From assembly GCF_044904675.1 (NCBI RefSeq), contig NZ_JADIKJ010000016.1, positions 1-64,000 of the forward strand: 64,000 nt of DNA, given 5' to 3'. Position numbers and translations under genes: made by a program. This document shows, piece by piece, positions 18,540-27,499 of this stretch (positions are counted from its first letter, which is position 1; every line of letters starts with the position of its first letter). The notes beneath the pieces are model-generated. The model had not been told where the DNA came from and ran no database searches. It saw only the letters and a program-made list of their open reading frames with translations. Origin of the DNA: Dyella_B jejuensis. GTDB taxonomy: Bacteria > Pseudomonadota > Gammaproteobacteria > Xanthomonadales > Rhodanobacteraceae.

Positions 18540-18908
18540 ATGGAATACCTTTTCATCCCCTTCGTAGTGATGTCGGCCCCGGTGCTCATCGTCCTGATCG
18601 TGCTGCGCTACCGCAACCAGCAGACCCAGGCACGCTACCGCACCTTGTTGCAACTGGCAGACAAAGGCGTGGAACTGCCGCCGCAACTGTTGCTGGAACC
18701 GCAGGTGGCTTATTGCGAGCGGCGACGGGCGCTGGTGCTGATCGGTGGCGGCCTGGGACTGATGGCGATGTTCCTGGCATTGCCAGGCCAGCTCGATAGC
18801 GGTCTGGGCGTAAACCGCCTGTGGGGTATCGGTCTGCTGCCGCTCATGACTGGCTTGGGTTATCTCGCCAGCTGGTGGTTGAACCAGCGCGGGAACGTGC
18901 GTGGCTGA
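18540..18908 (+). CDS. DUF6249-type small membrane protein
   Basis: A 122-residue protein with an N-terminal helix (FIPFVVMSAPVLIVLIVL), a cytoplasmic segment (RNQQTQARYRTLLQLADKGVELP) and two further helices. This layout matches DUF6249 proteins, typically encoded next to ECF sigma factors. GGAG precedes the ATG. Its stop overlaps the sigma factor start by 8 bp, so the two are translationally coupled. A sensing role for the sigma module is plausible but not shown. Confidence 0.78.
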   Translation: MEYLFIPFVVMSAPVLIVLIVLRYRNQQTQARYRTLLQLADKGVELPPQLLLEPQVAYCERRRALVLIGGGLGLMAMFLALPGQLDSGLGVNRLWGIGLLPLMTGLGYLASWWLNQRGNVRG

Positions 18909-19470
18909 CAGCGCTGCCGAGGCACGCATCGACCAGGCCCTGGTGACACGCATACAACTGGGCGGCGATCGTCGAGCATTCGAACAACTGGTACGCAGGC
19001 ACCAAGGCATGGTGCGTGCCCAATTGCGCCGCTTGTCGCGCGGTGACGAGGCTGCCGCGGACGATCTGGCGCAGGAAACCTTTATGCTGGCCTGGCGGAA
19101 CCTGGACAAGTTCCGCGGCGAGGCGCGCTTTTCCAGTTGGCTCTATCGCATTGCGTATACCTGCTTCTTGCAGGCAAACCGAACGCCCATGCGACACGAC
19201 CCCCTCAACGACGAAACGATGGAGCAGTTGCAAGCCCCCATTCACGCGGCAGACCTGCAACTCGACCTCGAGCGCGCCATGCGGCAATTATCCGAAGCCG
19301 AGCAAGTAGTGCTGCTGCATTGCGCGCAAATGGGCCTCAGCCACGAGGAGGCCGCTTATGTGCTGGGCATGCCGCTCGGCACCGTGAAGACGCATGCGAC
19401 GCGCGGCAAGGCAAAATTGAAGGCATGGCTCTCCGATTGGCGTGACGCGAGCATGAAGGAAATATCATGA
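18901..19470 (+). CDS. ECF-type RNA polymerase sigma factor
   Basis: A 189-residue group IV sigma factor. Region 2 includes DEAAADDLAQETFMLAWRNLDKF and the -10 recognition segment FSSWLYRIAYT; region 4 holds the helix-turn-helix GLSHEEAAYVLGMPLGTVKTHATRGKAKLK. It starts with GTG inside the preceding gene and its stop overlaps the next gene by ATGA, so three genes form one tightly coupled operon. The target promoters are not apparent. Confidence 0.92.
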   Translation: MADSAAEARIDQALVTRIQLGGDRRAFEQLVRRHQGMVRAQLRRLSRGDEAAADDLAQETFMLAWRNLDKFRGEARFSSWLYRIAYTCFLQANRTPMRHDPLNDETMEQLQAPIHAADLQLDLERAMRQLSEAEQVVLLHCAQMGLSHEEAAYVLGMPLGTVKTHATRGKAKLKAWLSDWRDASMKEIS

Positions 19471-19790
19471 ACGAATCGCACGACGACCCCATCGACGCAC
19501 TGCTGCGCCGGCAATTCGAAGGCCCCGTCGCCAACGACGGTTTTACCGAGCGACTGATGCAGCATTTGCCATCGCGTCGCCGCGGCACCGCGTGGCCGCT
19601 TTGGGGGGGTGTGCTGACAGGAGCGGCGGCGTGCTGGATCTGCCTGGATAGCGTGCCGCTGTTGCATCTCGGCTGGCGGGATTGGCTCGCCGGAGACCTA
19701 TCGACGTCTGCCATCGGCATGGCGCTGCTAATGGTCGCCATATCGTTGCTGTCGTGTTTGTGGGGTTTGTTGGAGAATCGGGGTTCCTGA
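19467..19790 (+). CDS. Putative membrane anti-sigma factor
   Basis: A 107-residue protein with a short N-terminal cytoplasmic region (MNESHDDPIDALLRRQFEG) followed by two transmembrane helices. The ATGA overlap with the ECF sigma gene, small size and topology fit a membrane-bound anti-sigma factor. No zinc-binding HxxxCxxC motif is present, so it is not of the ZAS class. The function is inferred from context. Confidence 0.7.
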   Translation: MNESHDDPIDALLRRQFEGPVANDGFTERLMQHLPSRRRGTAWPLWGGVLTGAAACWICLDSVPLLHLGWRDWLAGDLSTSAIGMALLMVAISLLSCLWGLLENRGS

Positions 19791-19987
19791 AGAGCGTCCT
19801 TGCATAACGATCCGAACCAGCATGGACCGTTCGTCAGTGGGGCAAGCTCGCATGGAAGATGGGTGAGAGGTAGAAGCCTTGAAAATATCAGCGGTCCGCT
19901 TTCGACGGCGCCGTCAACCAGTGAACGCTACGGCTAATTGGCGTTTCTGAGAATGGCGCGCCTTGCGCGCCATTCAAAGGGGGAAAC

Positions 19988-20440
19988 ATGAAATACATTT
20001 CAATGGAAAAGGCTTACCCATGGTATCGAAGGCTGATTCCATGGCAGTCATTTTCGCAACTTATGTCTTATCTGGCGACGGTTATTCCCGTAATGGTTCT
20101 TGCGTGTCTTGTGCTGCGCAAAAACGGACAGGCAGATTATTCGGCTATCGCTATAACCTTTTTAGGTTCAATGCCGGCAGTGATGGGGTGCTTGCCCATG
20201 AAAATTACTTGCAAGCTGAATCGAGTCGATGAATACGAAGATCTTGCTAAAAAGATTTGCCAAATTGGATATGTGAGAGATCGTTCTTTAGATGACATTG
20301 ACGCATTTAAATATCCATGGCCTCGTTGGGTGACATGGAAGGAAAGCGACATGAGGCTATCAAGAGATGACCATGTTGCCACCATAATAGGCCCATCATT
20401 CTCCATGAGAATGCTTTATAAAAAGCTGGCGGAGTGGTAA
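19988..20440 (+). CDS. AT-rich orphan gene, small membrane-associated protein
   Basis: A 150-residue protein with two hydrophobic helices (about residues 25-43 and 52-70) and a charged C-terminal half (DEYEDLAKKICQIGYVRD). Base composition is clearly AT-richer than all neighbours, and codons such as AAA, ATA, TTA and AGA are common, which suggests recent transfer. AAGGGGG lies 5 nt before the ATG. It sits alone in the gap between two convergent sigma-factor operons. Not recognised; an immunity-like or phage-like cargo protein is possible but unsupported. Confidence 0.65.
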   Translation: MKYISMEKAYPWYRRLIPWQSFSQLMSYLATVIPVMVLACLVLRKNGQADYSAIAITFLGSMPAVMGCLPMKITCKLNRVDEYEDLAKKICQIGYVRDRSLDDIDAFKYPWPRWVTWKESDMRLSRDDHVATIIGPSFSMRMLYKKLAEW

Positions 20441-20582
20441 TTCTACTGTGTTAACAGAAGAAGTCCCCTGTCGCCAGGTGTTTGCGTTATCCCATTCGAT
20501 AAACCCCTCGGCCCGACTGATCGATGTGACCAAAGGAGGCTCGGCTGTTGTGCTGGAAGAGCGCCAGGTCCGGTCCCGGAAC

Positions 20583-21251
20583 TTACTCACGTTCGAATTG
20601 AACGATCTCAAGCAATGCCGCTTCGGCACGTTTTACGGATTTACCCGCAAAACTGTCCTCCAGCCGTCGGCGCCAACCGAGCTTGATCAAAGCCCCATAG
20701 ACGATCACAACAGCCGCAAGCGACATCACGCCATCCAGGCCGAGCCAAAACAACGAACCTGGTAGCGAATGCCAAAGGTTTATCCCGGAACGATCCATTT
20801 CATATTGAGCCAGCATCAATAGGGCGGGAATCCAAATGACCGTTCCCAATACACCGAAGACAGGTGCTTCGACCTTTACGCGCCACATGCGCAATCGTGC
20901 GATACGACGCTGGATCTCGACAACGGGCGCGGCGTAGTCCAGGCCATACACGAAGACCAGCACCCTGGCAGGGAAAATAATCGACAAAATGCCAAATACC
21001 TGCATAGCCATGCCACAAGCCACGGCCTGCCAAATGTGCAGATGCATGAACCAGAAATGGCCTCCCCACAAGGCAAGGGCGACGCCCAGGGCGATGAGCG
21101 CCAATTGTCCCGATACGAGCGGCCGGAACCGGCTGCGCAACCGACCCAGCTGCATATCCCGCAGGATCTGCCTTTCCAGGCTGCCTTGCTGCTCCACCCG
21201 GTGGCCGAGCTTTTGCCAGGCCTGTTTCATATCGTCGAGTTCCATGTTCAT
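20583..21251 (-). CDS. Membrane protein coupled to ECF sigma factor (putative anti-sigma)
   Basis: A 222-residue protein with a helical cytoplasmic N-terminus of about 45 residues (DDMKQAWQKLGHRVEQQGSL), then four transmembrane helices and a charged tail. Its ATG overlaps the sigma factor stop by 4 bp. Such coupled sigma/membrane protein pairs usually mean the membrane protein holds the sigma factor inactive. No known anti-sigma domain is visible; the assignment rests on context. Confidence 0.68.
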   Translation of the reverse strand: MNMELDDMKQAWQKLGHRVEQQGSLERQILRDMQLGRLRSRFRPLVSGQLALIALGVALALWGGHFWFMHLHIWQAVACGMAMQVFGILSIIFPARVLVFVYGLDYAAPVVEIQRRIARLRMWRVKVEAPVFGVLGTVIWIPALLMLAQYEMDRSGINLWHSLPGSLFWLGLDGVMSLAAVVIVYGALIKLGWRRRLEDSFAGKSVKRAEAALLEIVQFERE

Positions 21252-21772
21252 GCCTCCTCGATGGTGACGTTCGTCATTTGTTCGCGCAGCAAGCGTTTGA
21301 TACGGCCGATCTTGGTCGCGACGTTGGTTTCCGACAGGCCAAGGATCTGCGCCATGTCGGCATAAGACTTGTCTTCCAGGTAAAGCAAGATCAGCGCACG
21401 GTTGAGCGCATCCAGTTGCCTGATGAAGCTGTGAAGGGCAACCAGTCTTTCGTCGGGCTCGGACGGTGAGTCGATGGCGAGATAGTCCAGATGATGCTCT
21501 CCGAGCGATTCAAGCCTGCTCTCCCATGCGCCGCTGGACTTGCGTAATAGCGAAATCGAGACATTGAGGGCGATCCGATACAGCCACGTAGAAAACTTTG
21601 CCCGTTGCGGATCGAATCGCCCGAACGAGCGCCACGCCTGCAGCCCTATCTCTTGCACCAGGTCACGCCGATCCTCGGCATGACGCGCGTACAGGGCGGC
21701 TACCTTGAGCACTATGGCTTCGTGCTCGCGCAGCAATGCTTGGAACTGCTCTGGGTCTGGGGTGCTGCTCAT
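21248..21772 (-). CDS. ECF-type RNA polymerase sigma factor
   Basis: A 174-residue group IV sigma factor. Region 2: EDRRDLVQEIGLQAWRSFGRF and FSTWLYRIALNVSISLLRK. Region 4: LEDKSYADMAQILGLSETNVATKIGRIKRLLRE, including the helix-turn-helix. It is translationally coupled to the downstream membrane protein. It differs clearly from the sigma factor at 18901-19470 and is transcribed toward it. No upstream autoregulatory promoter could be recognised. Confidence 0.92.
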   Translation of the reverse strand: MSSTPDPEQFQALLREHEAIVLKVAALYARHAEDRRDLVQEIGLQAWRSFGRFDPQRAKFSTWLYRIALNVSISLLRKSSGAWESRLESLGEHHLDYLAIDSPSEPDERLVALHSFIRQLDALNRALILLYLEDKSYADMAQILGLSETNVATKIGRIKRLLREQMTNVTIEEA

Positions 21773-21981
21773 GCTCGCTCACGCAGTTGCCGTTCCCTTC
21801 CATGATTCGCAAACGGCTGGAAAAAGTCACAGCACCCCCGGCTGCGGCGGGCCGTTCGGGGATCGATGGCACTACGCCGCCCGTTGGCGGTATTACGGGC
21901 GATCGAGGGACGATACCGCTTCGCCGAAGCGGCTCGCCGACCTCCTGCGCGATCGGGCTGTTCCGTCGGCCGCCACATGGG

Positions 21982-21999
21982 CGGGCGCAAAAGCGCCCG
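21982..21999. terminator. Hairpin after the metallo-beta-lactamase-fold gene
   Basis: CGGGCGC-AAAA-GCGCCCG stem-loop 17 bp beyond the minus-strand stop codon at 22016. It has no T-run, so termination activity is uncertain. Confidence 0.4.
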
Positions 22000-22015
22000 T
22001 GTTCGCAAGGCGGAT

Positions 22016-23011
22016 TCAGTTGCCCATGGCCCGTCGACGACGGCGACGATGGCGCACGAATCGCCAGATCATGACGACGACTCCCGCAACGATCAATAGC
22101 AGTGCTGCCAACTGCGCTGCCAGAACGCGGTATTGATTCATCATGACGTACATGCCGCGCTGGTTATAGAAACCGTTGAACTGGCCGACGATGGCGGGCA
22201 AGCCCATCAAATCTTGCTTGTCGAGCTGCAGCACATGCTCGTTGGGGTGATAAGTCGAACCGAAGTCGAAGGTATCGCCGTTGGCATCCACTTCGATATG
22301 GCCGCCTAGCACGTAAGTAACCGGCCGATTCCTGATGAATTCGGCGACCCGCTTGGCGCTCGCGATGTCTTCGGCGGTATTGTCGATGATCAGGCGAGCC
22401 GGCATAAAAAAGTCGCCGGAGAAAAATAGCGCCGTGTTCCGGTCGTAGTAGGAAACATGCGAAGGGTAATGACCGGGCGTGGGAATGACGTCGACGACGC
22501 GATGGCCCAGGTCGATATGGTCCACGCCATCGGGCCAATGGTTGAAGCCGAAATATTGCTTCACGTGTTGCAGGTCGGTGCCCACCACTTGCACGTTGGG
22601 AAGCGCCTGGAACTGCGGGTCGCCGGCGCGGTGGTCCAGGTGTCCATGTGTGTGCACCACCAACAAAGGAAGTTTCGCGGCGCCCTGGCCAGGCAGCAAG
22701 CCCATCACGGTGCGCGCCAAGGGCATCAATGTGGGATCGGCCACATCGCCCGTATCGATCATAAGCGCCCGGTCGGTACCGATAAGCACATACATGAACG
22801 GCGCCTCGAAGGTGGCGCACGGACTTTCGCGCAAGATATAGGTCTGCGGGTCGTACTGGAATACCTGCAAAGGCGGCTGGGGCGTTTTGCGGCAATCGGC
22901 GGCCCCCTGGTTCCAGTGGATATCGATCGGCCGTGGCACGGGATCGGCTATTGCTGGCACGCAAAAGGTACTCAATGCAGCCATGACCCACAGCGAGCGA
23001 ATCAGGTTCAT
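22016..23011 (-). CDS. Exported, C-terminally membrane-anchored metallo-beta-lactamase-fold hydrolase
   Basis: A 331-residue protein. Residues 1-22 are a signal peptide. A metallo-beta-lactamase fold follows with the zinc motif HTHGHLDH (His122, His124, Asp126, His127); further ligands probably lie in PTPGHYPSHVSYY and FSGDFF. Unusually, it ends in a hydrophobic helix (AAQLAALLLIVAGVVVMIW) and an arginine cluster (RHRRRRRR), so the enzyme should face the periplasm anchored by its C-terminus. Similar soluble proteins are thioesterase-, lactonase- or sulfatase-like hydrolases; the substrate is unknown. AAGGA precedes the ATG chosen. Confidence 0.85.
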   Translation of the reverse strand: MNLIRSLWVMAALSTFCVPAIADPVPRPIDIHWNQGAADCRKTPQPPLQVFQYDPQTYILRESPCATFEAPFMYVLIGTDRALMIDTGDVADPTLMPLARTVMGLLPGQGAAKLPLLVVHTHGHLDHRAGDPQFQALPNVQVVGTDLQHVKQYFGFNHWPDGVDHIDLGHRVVDVIPTPGHYPSHVSYYDRNTALFFSGDFFMPARLIIDNTAEDIASAKRVAEFIRNRPVTYVLGGHIEVDANGDTFDFGSTYHPNEHVLQLDKQDLMGLPAIVGQFNGFYNQRGMYVMMNQYRVLAAQLAALLLIVAGVVVMIWRFVRHRRRRRRAMGN

Positions 23012-23207
23012 GGAATTCCTTCGAAGTAGGGTGAACGAGGCGGAATGTCGCTGTCTTGGACGGGATGCCGCGAGTTTGCGATGTACATGGCCCGGTTTGA
23101 TGCCTAGCTTAGTGTGCAGCCTGCCGATGAACCACAATGAGTGCTTCAAGTCATAGGCTATCGGGGACATGGCGGCGCTCGCATCGAGCGCAGGTGCGGC
23201 GCGGCGC

Positions 23208-24692
23208 CTATAAGCTTGGAGCTTGACCAAACGAGGCGAACGCGCGTCCCTGGGTTGCCCGCAACCAATCAGGATGCTCGCGATGGATATCAACGATCCA
23301 TTCGCCGAACAAGGTGTTGGCCCAGGCGAACCATGGACGGGTGAAGTGCGTGGGATCGTCCTGGTCGAACGCTTCGTGCATGAAGCCGGTACCGGCGTCG
23401 GTGTCGCGCAGCCAGGCCAGGCATTGGCGAATCTGCACGGGATCATCGGTGGTTTGCGCGTACATGATGATCGACATCGGCCAGATCATGCGCAGGCCTT
23501 CGTGCGGACCGCCAATGCCTTTCGCGGCGCGGCCCTCGAAAAAGTAGGGATTGCGCCTGCTCCAGACACGTTCGCGCGTGGCCTGATACAGCGGATCGCT
23601 ACGTGCGCAGCAGCCCAGATACGGCAAACCGAGCAGGCTCGGAACGTTGGCGTCATCCATGAATAGCTGGTTGCCGAAGCCGTCGATCTCGTAGGCCCAG
23701 AACTCGCGGCCTTCGTCATCGCGCATGCGGCCATCCCGATGCACGGCCTGTTCGACTTCGTCCGCCAGCGCCTCGCAATCCTCGGCAAACACGGCGTCGC
23801 CGTGCAGGGCACGGCTCATCTGCGCCAGCTGGCGCAGGCTGAGCACCGCGAACAGATTCGAGGGCACGGACAGGGGGTAGACGCAGGCGTCGTCCGAAGG
23901 ACGGAACATTGCATGGATCATGCCGTTCGGCCGGGTCGGATGGCCGTAGCCGTTGAGCATCAGCGTTTCGGTGGGAACATCGGAGGTGCGCTGATAATGG
24001 TATGGCCCGGAGCCGTGCTTGCGCTGTTGCTCGCGAAACGTCTTGAGCACCAGGTGCATGGCGGCGCGCCAGTCGTCATCGAAAGGCGCGGTGTCCGCCG
24101 TGGCCTGCCAATAGCCATGCGCGAGCCGGATCGGGTAGCACAGCGAATCGATCTCCCATTTGCGTTCGCCGACCCCTGGCTTCATCTCGGTCATGTCATG
24201 GCGCGCCCAGGCCAGCGGTGGTGCCTGCGGATCGGGCATGAAGGCGTTGGCATAGGGGTCGATGCGGATACAGCGTGCCTGCCGCTGGATCAGGCCGCGG
24301 AACAGGCGTCGCAGCGCCGGGTCGTTGTTCGCCAGCGGAAGATAGGGCACTACCTGCGCGGAAGAATCACGCAGCCACATTGCGTCGATATCGCCGGTGA
24401 TCACGAAGGTGTCCGGCTTGCCGTCGAGCGTGCCGAGCTCGACTGTGGTGTCGAGCGTGTTCGGATAGCAGTTCTCGAACATCCATGCGAGCTTGGGGTC
24501 GGCGATGCCCGCTTTCACGTGTGCAAGCTGGTGCTCGACGGCTTCGCTGACGAACTTGCGCTTGCCGATCGGTGGACGCTTGCCGGGAAAGGAGCCTGCA
24601 CGGTTCGCGCCGATGGCGGGCAAGGCCACGCCGGCAAGACCGGTGGCAACGCTGGCAATGGACCATTTCAGGAAATCGCGGCGATTAGGCAT
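23208..24692 (-). CDS. GH125 exo-alpha-1,6-mannosidase, Tat-exported
   Basis: A 494-residue glycosidase of family 125, metal-independent inverting alpha-1,6-mannosidases acting on N-glycan cores and mannans. The family hallmark GDIDAMWLRDSSAQVVPYL contains the proposed acid; PTETLMLNGYGHP and YEIDGFGNQLFMDDANVPS are also typical. The N-terminus MPNRRDFLKWSIASVATG is a Tat signal, so the enzyme is exported. Start: ATG at 24692 gives the standard Tat N-region; a GTG seven codons upstream is an alternative. It follows the GH2 beta-mannosidase by about 75 bp in the same direction, a probable two-gene operon. Confidence 0.92.
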   Translation of the reverse strand: MPNRRDFLKWSIASVATGLAGVALPAIGANRAGSFPGKRPPIGKRKFVSEAVEHQLAHVKAGIADPKLAWMFENCYPNTLDTTVELGTLDGKPDTFVITGDIDAMWLRDSSAQVVPYLPLANNDPALRRLFRGLIQRQARCIRIDPYANAFMPDPQAPPLAWARHDMTEMKPGVGERKWEIDSLCYPIRLAHGYWQATADTAPFDDDWRAAMHLVLKTFREQQRKHGSGPYHYQRTSDVPTETLMLNGYGHPTRPNGMIHAMFRPSDDACVYPLSVPSNLFAVLSLRQLAQMSRALHGDAVFAEDCEALADEVEQAVHRDGRMRDDEGREFWAYEIDGFGNQLFMDDANVPSLLGLPYLGCCARSDPLYQATRERVWSRRNPYFFEGRAAKGIGGPHEGLRMIWPMSIIMYAQTTDDPVQIRQCLAWLRDTDAGTGFMHEAFDQDDPTHFTRPWFAWANTLFGEWIVDIHREHPDWLRATQGRAFASFGQAPSL

Positions 24693-24766
24693 GGTGCGGA
24701 ATGTCTGTCTCACAGGAATGCGTCATGAGACGCTGGTGAAGGGGAGATCAAATCCTTCGCCAGGCG

Positions 24767-27499
24767 TCAGGATCCGTGCTCGGCATCGGCCATCACGTCC
24801 GCCAGGTTCTGCACTCGCAGCGCACGGCGCAAATCGTCCAGCGAACGCCTGCTGTGCACCGTGAGCGTCAGAGATTGACCGGGCAGCAGGTCGAATCCGT
24901 TGTCGGACAGCTCCGCATCAAGCTCGCCGAAGGAAATCCACACATCGCGCGCCAGCTTGGCGGCATTCAGCGTCAAGGTGTAGCCATCCGCGCTCGGTGC
25001 AAGCGTTGTCTGGATTTGTGGTGAAGGCAGTTGCAGGTTCTTGGCTTCGTCGAAGAACACCAGGTTTCGCGAGACGACGTTGTCGCCATCCAGCAATTCG
25101 AATACGGCGAAGGTGGTGCGCGGGTTGGCGTCTCCCAGCAATTCGGAATCCGTGTAGCTCGCCACCTGGGTACTGGCCAGCGCCGGCACGGTGACCGCCT
25201 GTCGCTGGTCGCGGATGACCTGGCCCGAGACATCCAGCAGGCGCAGGCGCCATGCCATGGCGGAAGTCGAGGTGCGATCGGAAACCAGCGATACCGTCGT
25301 GCGGCCGTGGCTGCGCAACGCGGCGATCAACAGCGGCGCATAGAAGCGGCGTGCATGGAACTGCAAGGCTTTCCAGCGGCCGTAGTAGTCGATACTGGAC
25401 CACGATGCGCCAGGCCACACGTCGTTGAGTTGCCAATACAGCGAACCCATCGCCTGCGGCCGCGATGCGCGCAGGTGCTCGGCGGCCAGCTGGATGCCTT
25501 CAGCCTGCATCACCTGGCTGAGGTAGACGAAGGAAGCAAAATCCCTGGGTGCGCCGTAGCTGCGCGTGATGTACAGCAGCAGTCGCTGGTTGCCGTTGCC
25601 GCTGTCGTATTTCTGGTGCGCGCGCATCACTGGCGACTCCGGCTGCAAATCGCCCGGATCGGCGAAGGCGCGGACGGTGCGCATTTCGGGGAACGACTGC
25701 AAGCCATATTCGGATTGGAAGCGCGGCGTGACATGCAAGTACTCGGTGACCGGCTTGGCTTCACCGGACCACACGTTCCAATAGTGATAATCGCCGTCAT
25801 CCAGCATGTTCGCCGCGCCATCGTAATCCGTGCCCGGCGAACTGGCCCAGTAAGGCACGCTGCCGTCGTACTCGGTGACCACGTTGCGCAAGGTGTTGCT
25901 GAACAGGTTGACCATGCCGGTCACGATCGCCTCGCGCTGGTCCGGCGGCAGGCTGGCTTTGAACGCCTGCCGGTCCGACCAGCTTTCCCAGCCGGCCTGC
26001 ACTTCGTTGTTGCCGCACCACAGGACGATGCTTGGATGATCGCGCAACCGCTTGACCTGCTCGATCGCTTCCTCGCGCGTGTTGTCGACGAAAGCAACGT
26101 CGCGCGGCGGTATCGCGCCGCCGAACATGAAGTCCTGCCACACCATCAACCCGAGCCGATCGGCCAATTCGTAGAAGCGATCGGGCAGGTAGTAGCCGCC
26201 ACCCCAGACACGCAGCATGTTCATGTTGGCGTCGTGGGCCGATTGCAGCACGCGCTCCATCCGGGCATCGCCGACCCGCGTGGGAAAGCTGTCGAACGGG
26301 ATCATGTCCGCGCCCTTGGCGAACACCGCAATGCCGTTGATCACGAAGGCGAAGCTGCGGCCCCAGGCATCCTGGTCCCGGCGCAGCTCGACCGTGCGCA
26401 GCCCCACGGCGTGCTGTGCCCGATACAGTTCGGCCTGGCCGTCGCGGATGCTGGCCTTGAAGGTATACATGTCTGGCGCGCCGTAGCCGGCGGGATACCA
26501 GCGTTTCGGGTCGGCGATGCGCAGCGGCACGCTTAGCGTGTTATTGCCAGGGTCGACCATCACGTCCCGCTCGACATGCGCTGCCGTCTGCCCGTCCGGA
26601 CCGATCGCGTCGACGCTGACGTGCAACGCCTTGCCGACGTCGGCGTCGATATCGAATTGCGCGGTCACCTGCGCCGCTTTGCCGCTCAGATAGTTTTGCG
26701 CGATATGGAAATCGTCCACGCGCGCGGTGTTCCAGCTCTCCAGGCGCACCGGTTGCCAGATGCCCTCGGTAACGATGCGCGGACCCCAGTCCCAACCGTA
26801 CTGATAGGCCGCCTTGCGGACATAGTTGGCGGTCTGCTTGCCCTTGGGTTCATCGCCGAACGCCGAATCGAACTCGCCGGGCAGGGCGTAGGGTTGCTTC
26901 AGCAGCCACGGCTGCACGCGCGCGATGGGCGAATACAGGCGTACTTCCAGTGTGTTCTCGCCTTCGTGCAACATCGCCTTCGCCGGGATCCGCCAGCGGC
27001 GGAACATATTGTCGGCGGCGATCAGCTTATGGCCGTTGAGATAGACATCGGCGAACGTGTCCAGCCCATCGAACACCAGCTCGACGTGATCGCGTTCGAG
27101 CGTGTTTTTGTCGACCGTAAAACGGGTGCGGTATTGCCAATCGGCCAGGCCGACCCATTGCACCCGCGCTTCATTGTCGCGATAGAACGGATCGGGCAGC
27201 AGCTTGGCGGCAAGCAGGTCGGTCTGCACCGTACCCGGCACGGTTGCGGCATGCCAGCGCGCGGCATCGCGATGGGCTTGGGCATGGCCGTCACCGGCGG
27301 CAAGGCGGAACTGCCAGCCGCTGTCCAGCGATTGCATGGTCTGCGCCCAGGCACTCGCCGGCGGCAACAGAAGCAGGCAGGACAAGGCGACTAGCGCGTA
27401 ACCTGCGGCGCGTGCCGAAGGCCATCCCATTCGTTCAAGCATGCTGCGCAGTCCATGCGGCGGTTGGAAATTCGATCGTATTGCGGTTCCGCCAAGCAT
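24767..27499 (-). CDS. GH2 beta-mannosidase, exported
   Basis: A 910-residue exo-beta-mannosidase that would cleave the Man-beta-1,4-GlcNAc bond of N-glycan cores or mannan oligosaccharides. The order is sugar-binding jelly roll, immunoglobulin-like domain, TIM barrel and C-terminal sandwiches. The acid/base Glu is in LWCGNNEVQ and the nucleophile Glu in FQSEYGLQSFP, both mannosidase-type contexts. A hydrophobic segment (GYALVALSCLLLLPPASAWA) is a signal peptide. The ATG at 27499 is chosen for AGGGG upstream, giving a long n-region; ATGs at 27442 and 27430 would give conventional signals but lack ribosome-binding sites. It leads the operon with GH125. Confidence 0.9.
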   Translation of the reverse strand: MLGGTAIRSNFQPPHGLRSMLERMGWPSARAAGYALVALSCLLLLPPASAWAQTMQSLDSGWQFRLAAGDGHAQAHRDAARWHAATVPGTVQTDLLAAKLLPDPFYRDNEARVQWVGLADWQYRTRFTVDKNTLERDHVELVFDGLDTFADVYLNGHKLIAADNMFRRWRIPAKAMLHEGENTLEVRLYSPIARVQPWLLKQPYALPGEFDSAFGDEPKGKQTANYVRKAAYQYGWDWGPRIVTEGIWQPVRLESWNTARVDDFHIAQNYLSGKAAQVTAQFDIDADVGKALHVSVDAIGPDGQTAAHVERDVMVDPGNNTLSVPLRIADPKRWYPAGYGAPDMYTFKASIRDGQAELYRAQHAVGLRTVELRRDQDAWGRSFAFVINGIAVFAKGADMIPFDSFPTRVGDARMERVLQSAHDANMNMLRVWGGGYYLPDRFYELADRLGLMVWQDFMFGGAIPPRDVAFVDNTREEAIEQVKRLRDHPSIVLWCGNNEVQAGWESWSDRQAFKASLPPDQREAIVTGMVNLFSNTLRNVVTEYDGSVPYWASSPGTDYDGAANMLDDGDYHYWNVWSGEAKPVTEYLHVTPRFQSEYGLQSFPEMRTVRAFADPGDLQPESPVMRAHQKYDSGNGNQRLLLYITRSYGAPRDFASFVYLSQVMQAEGIQLAAEHLRASRPQAMGSLYWQLNDVWPGASWSSIDYYGRWKALQFHARRFYAPLLIAALRSHGRTTVSLVSDRTSTSAMAWRLRLLDVSGQVIRDQRQAVTVPALASTQVASYTDSELLGDANPRTTFAVFELLDGDNVVSRNLVFFDEAKNLQLPSPQIQTTLAPSADGYTLTLNAAKLARDVWISFGELDAELSDNGFDLLPGQSLTLTVHSRRSLDDLRRALRVQNLADVMADAEHGS

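Noticed and set aside
17152..18567. Arginine-rich 471-codon frame overlapping the serine hydrolase
   Set aside because: Out-of-frame shadow of a gene with intact SxxK, YSN and HxG motifs.
25031..26536. Long plus-strand frame (501 codons) opposite the GH2 beta-mannosidase
   Set aside because: Complete catalytic motifs are on the minus strand; the opposite translation has no domain or ribosome-binding site.
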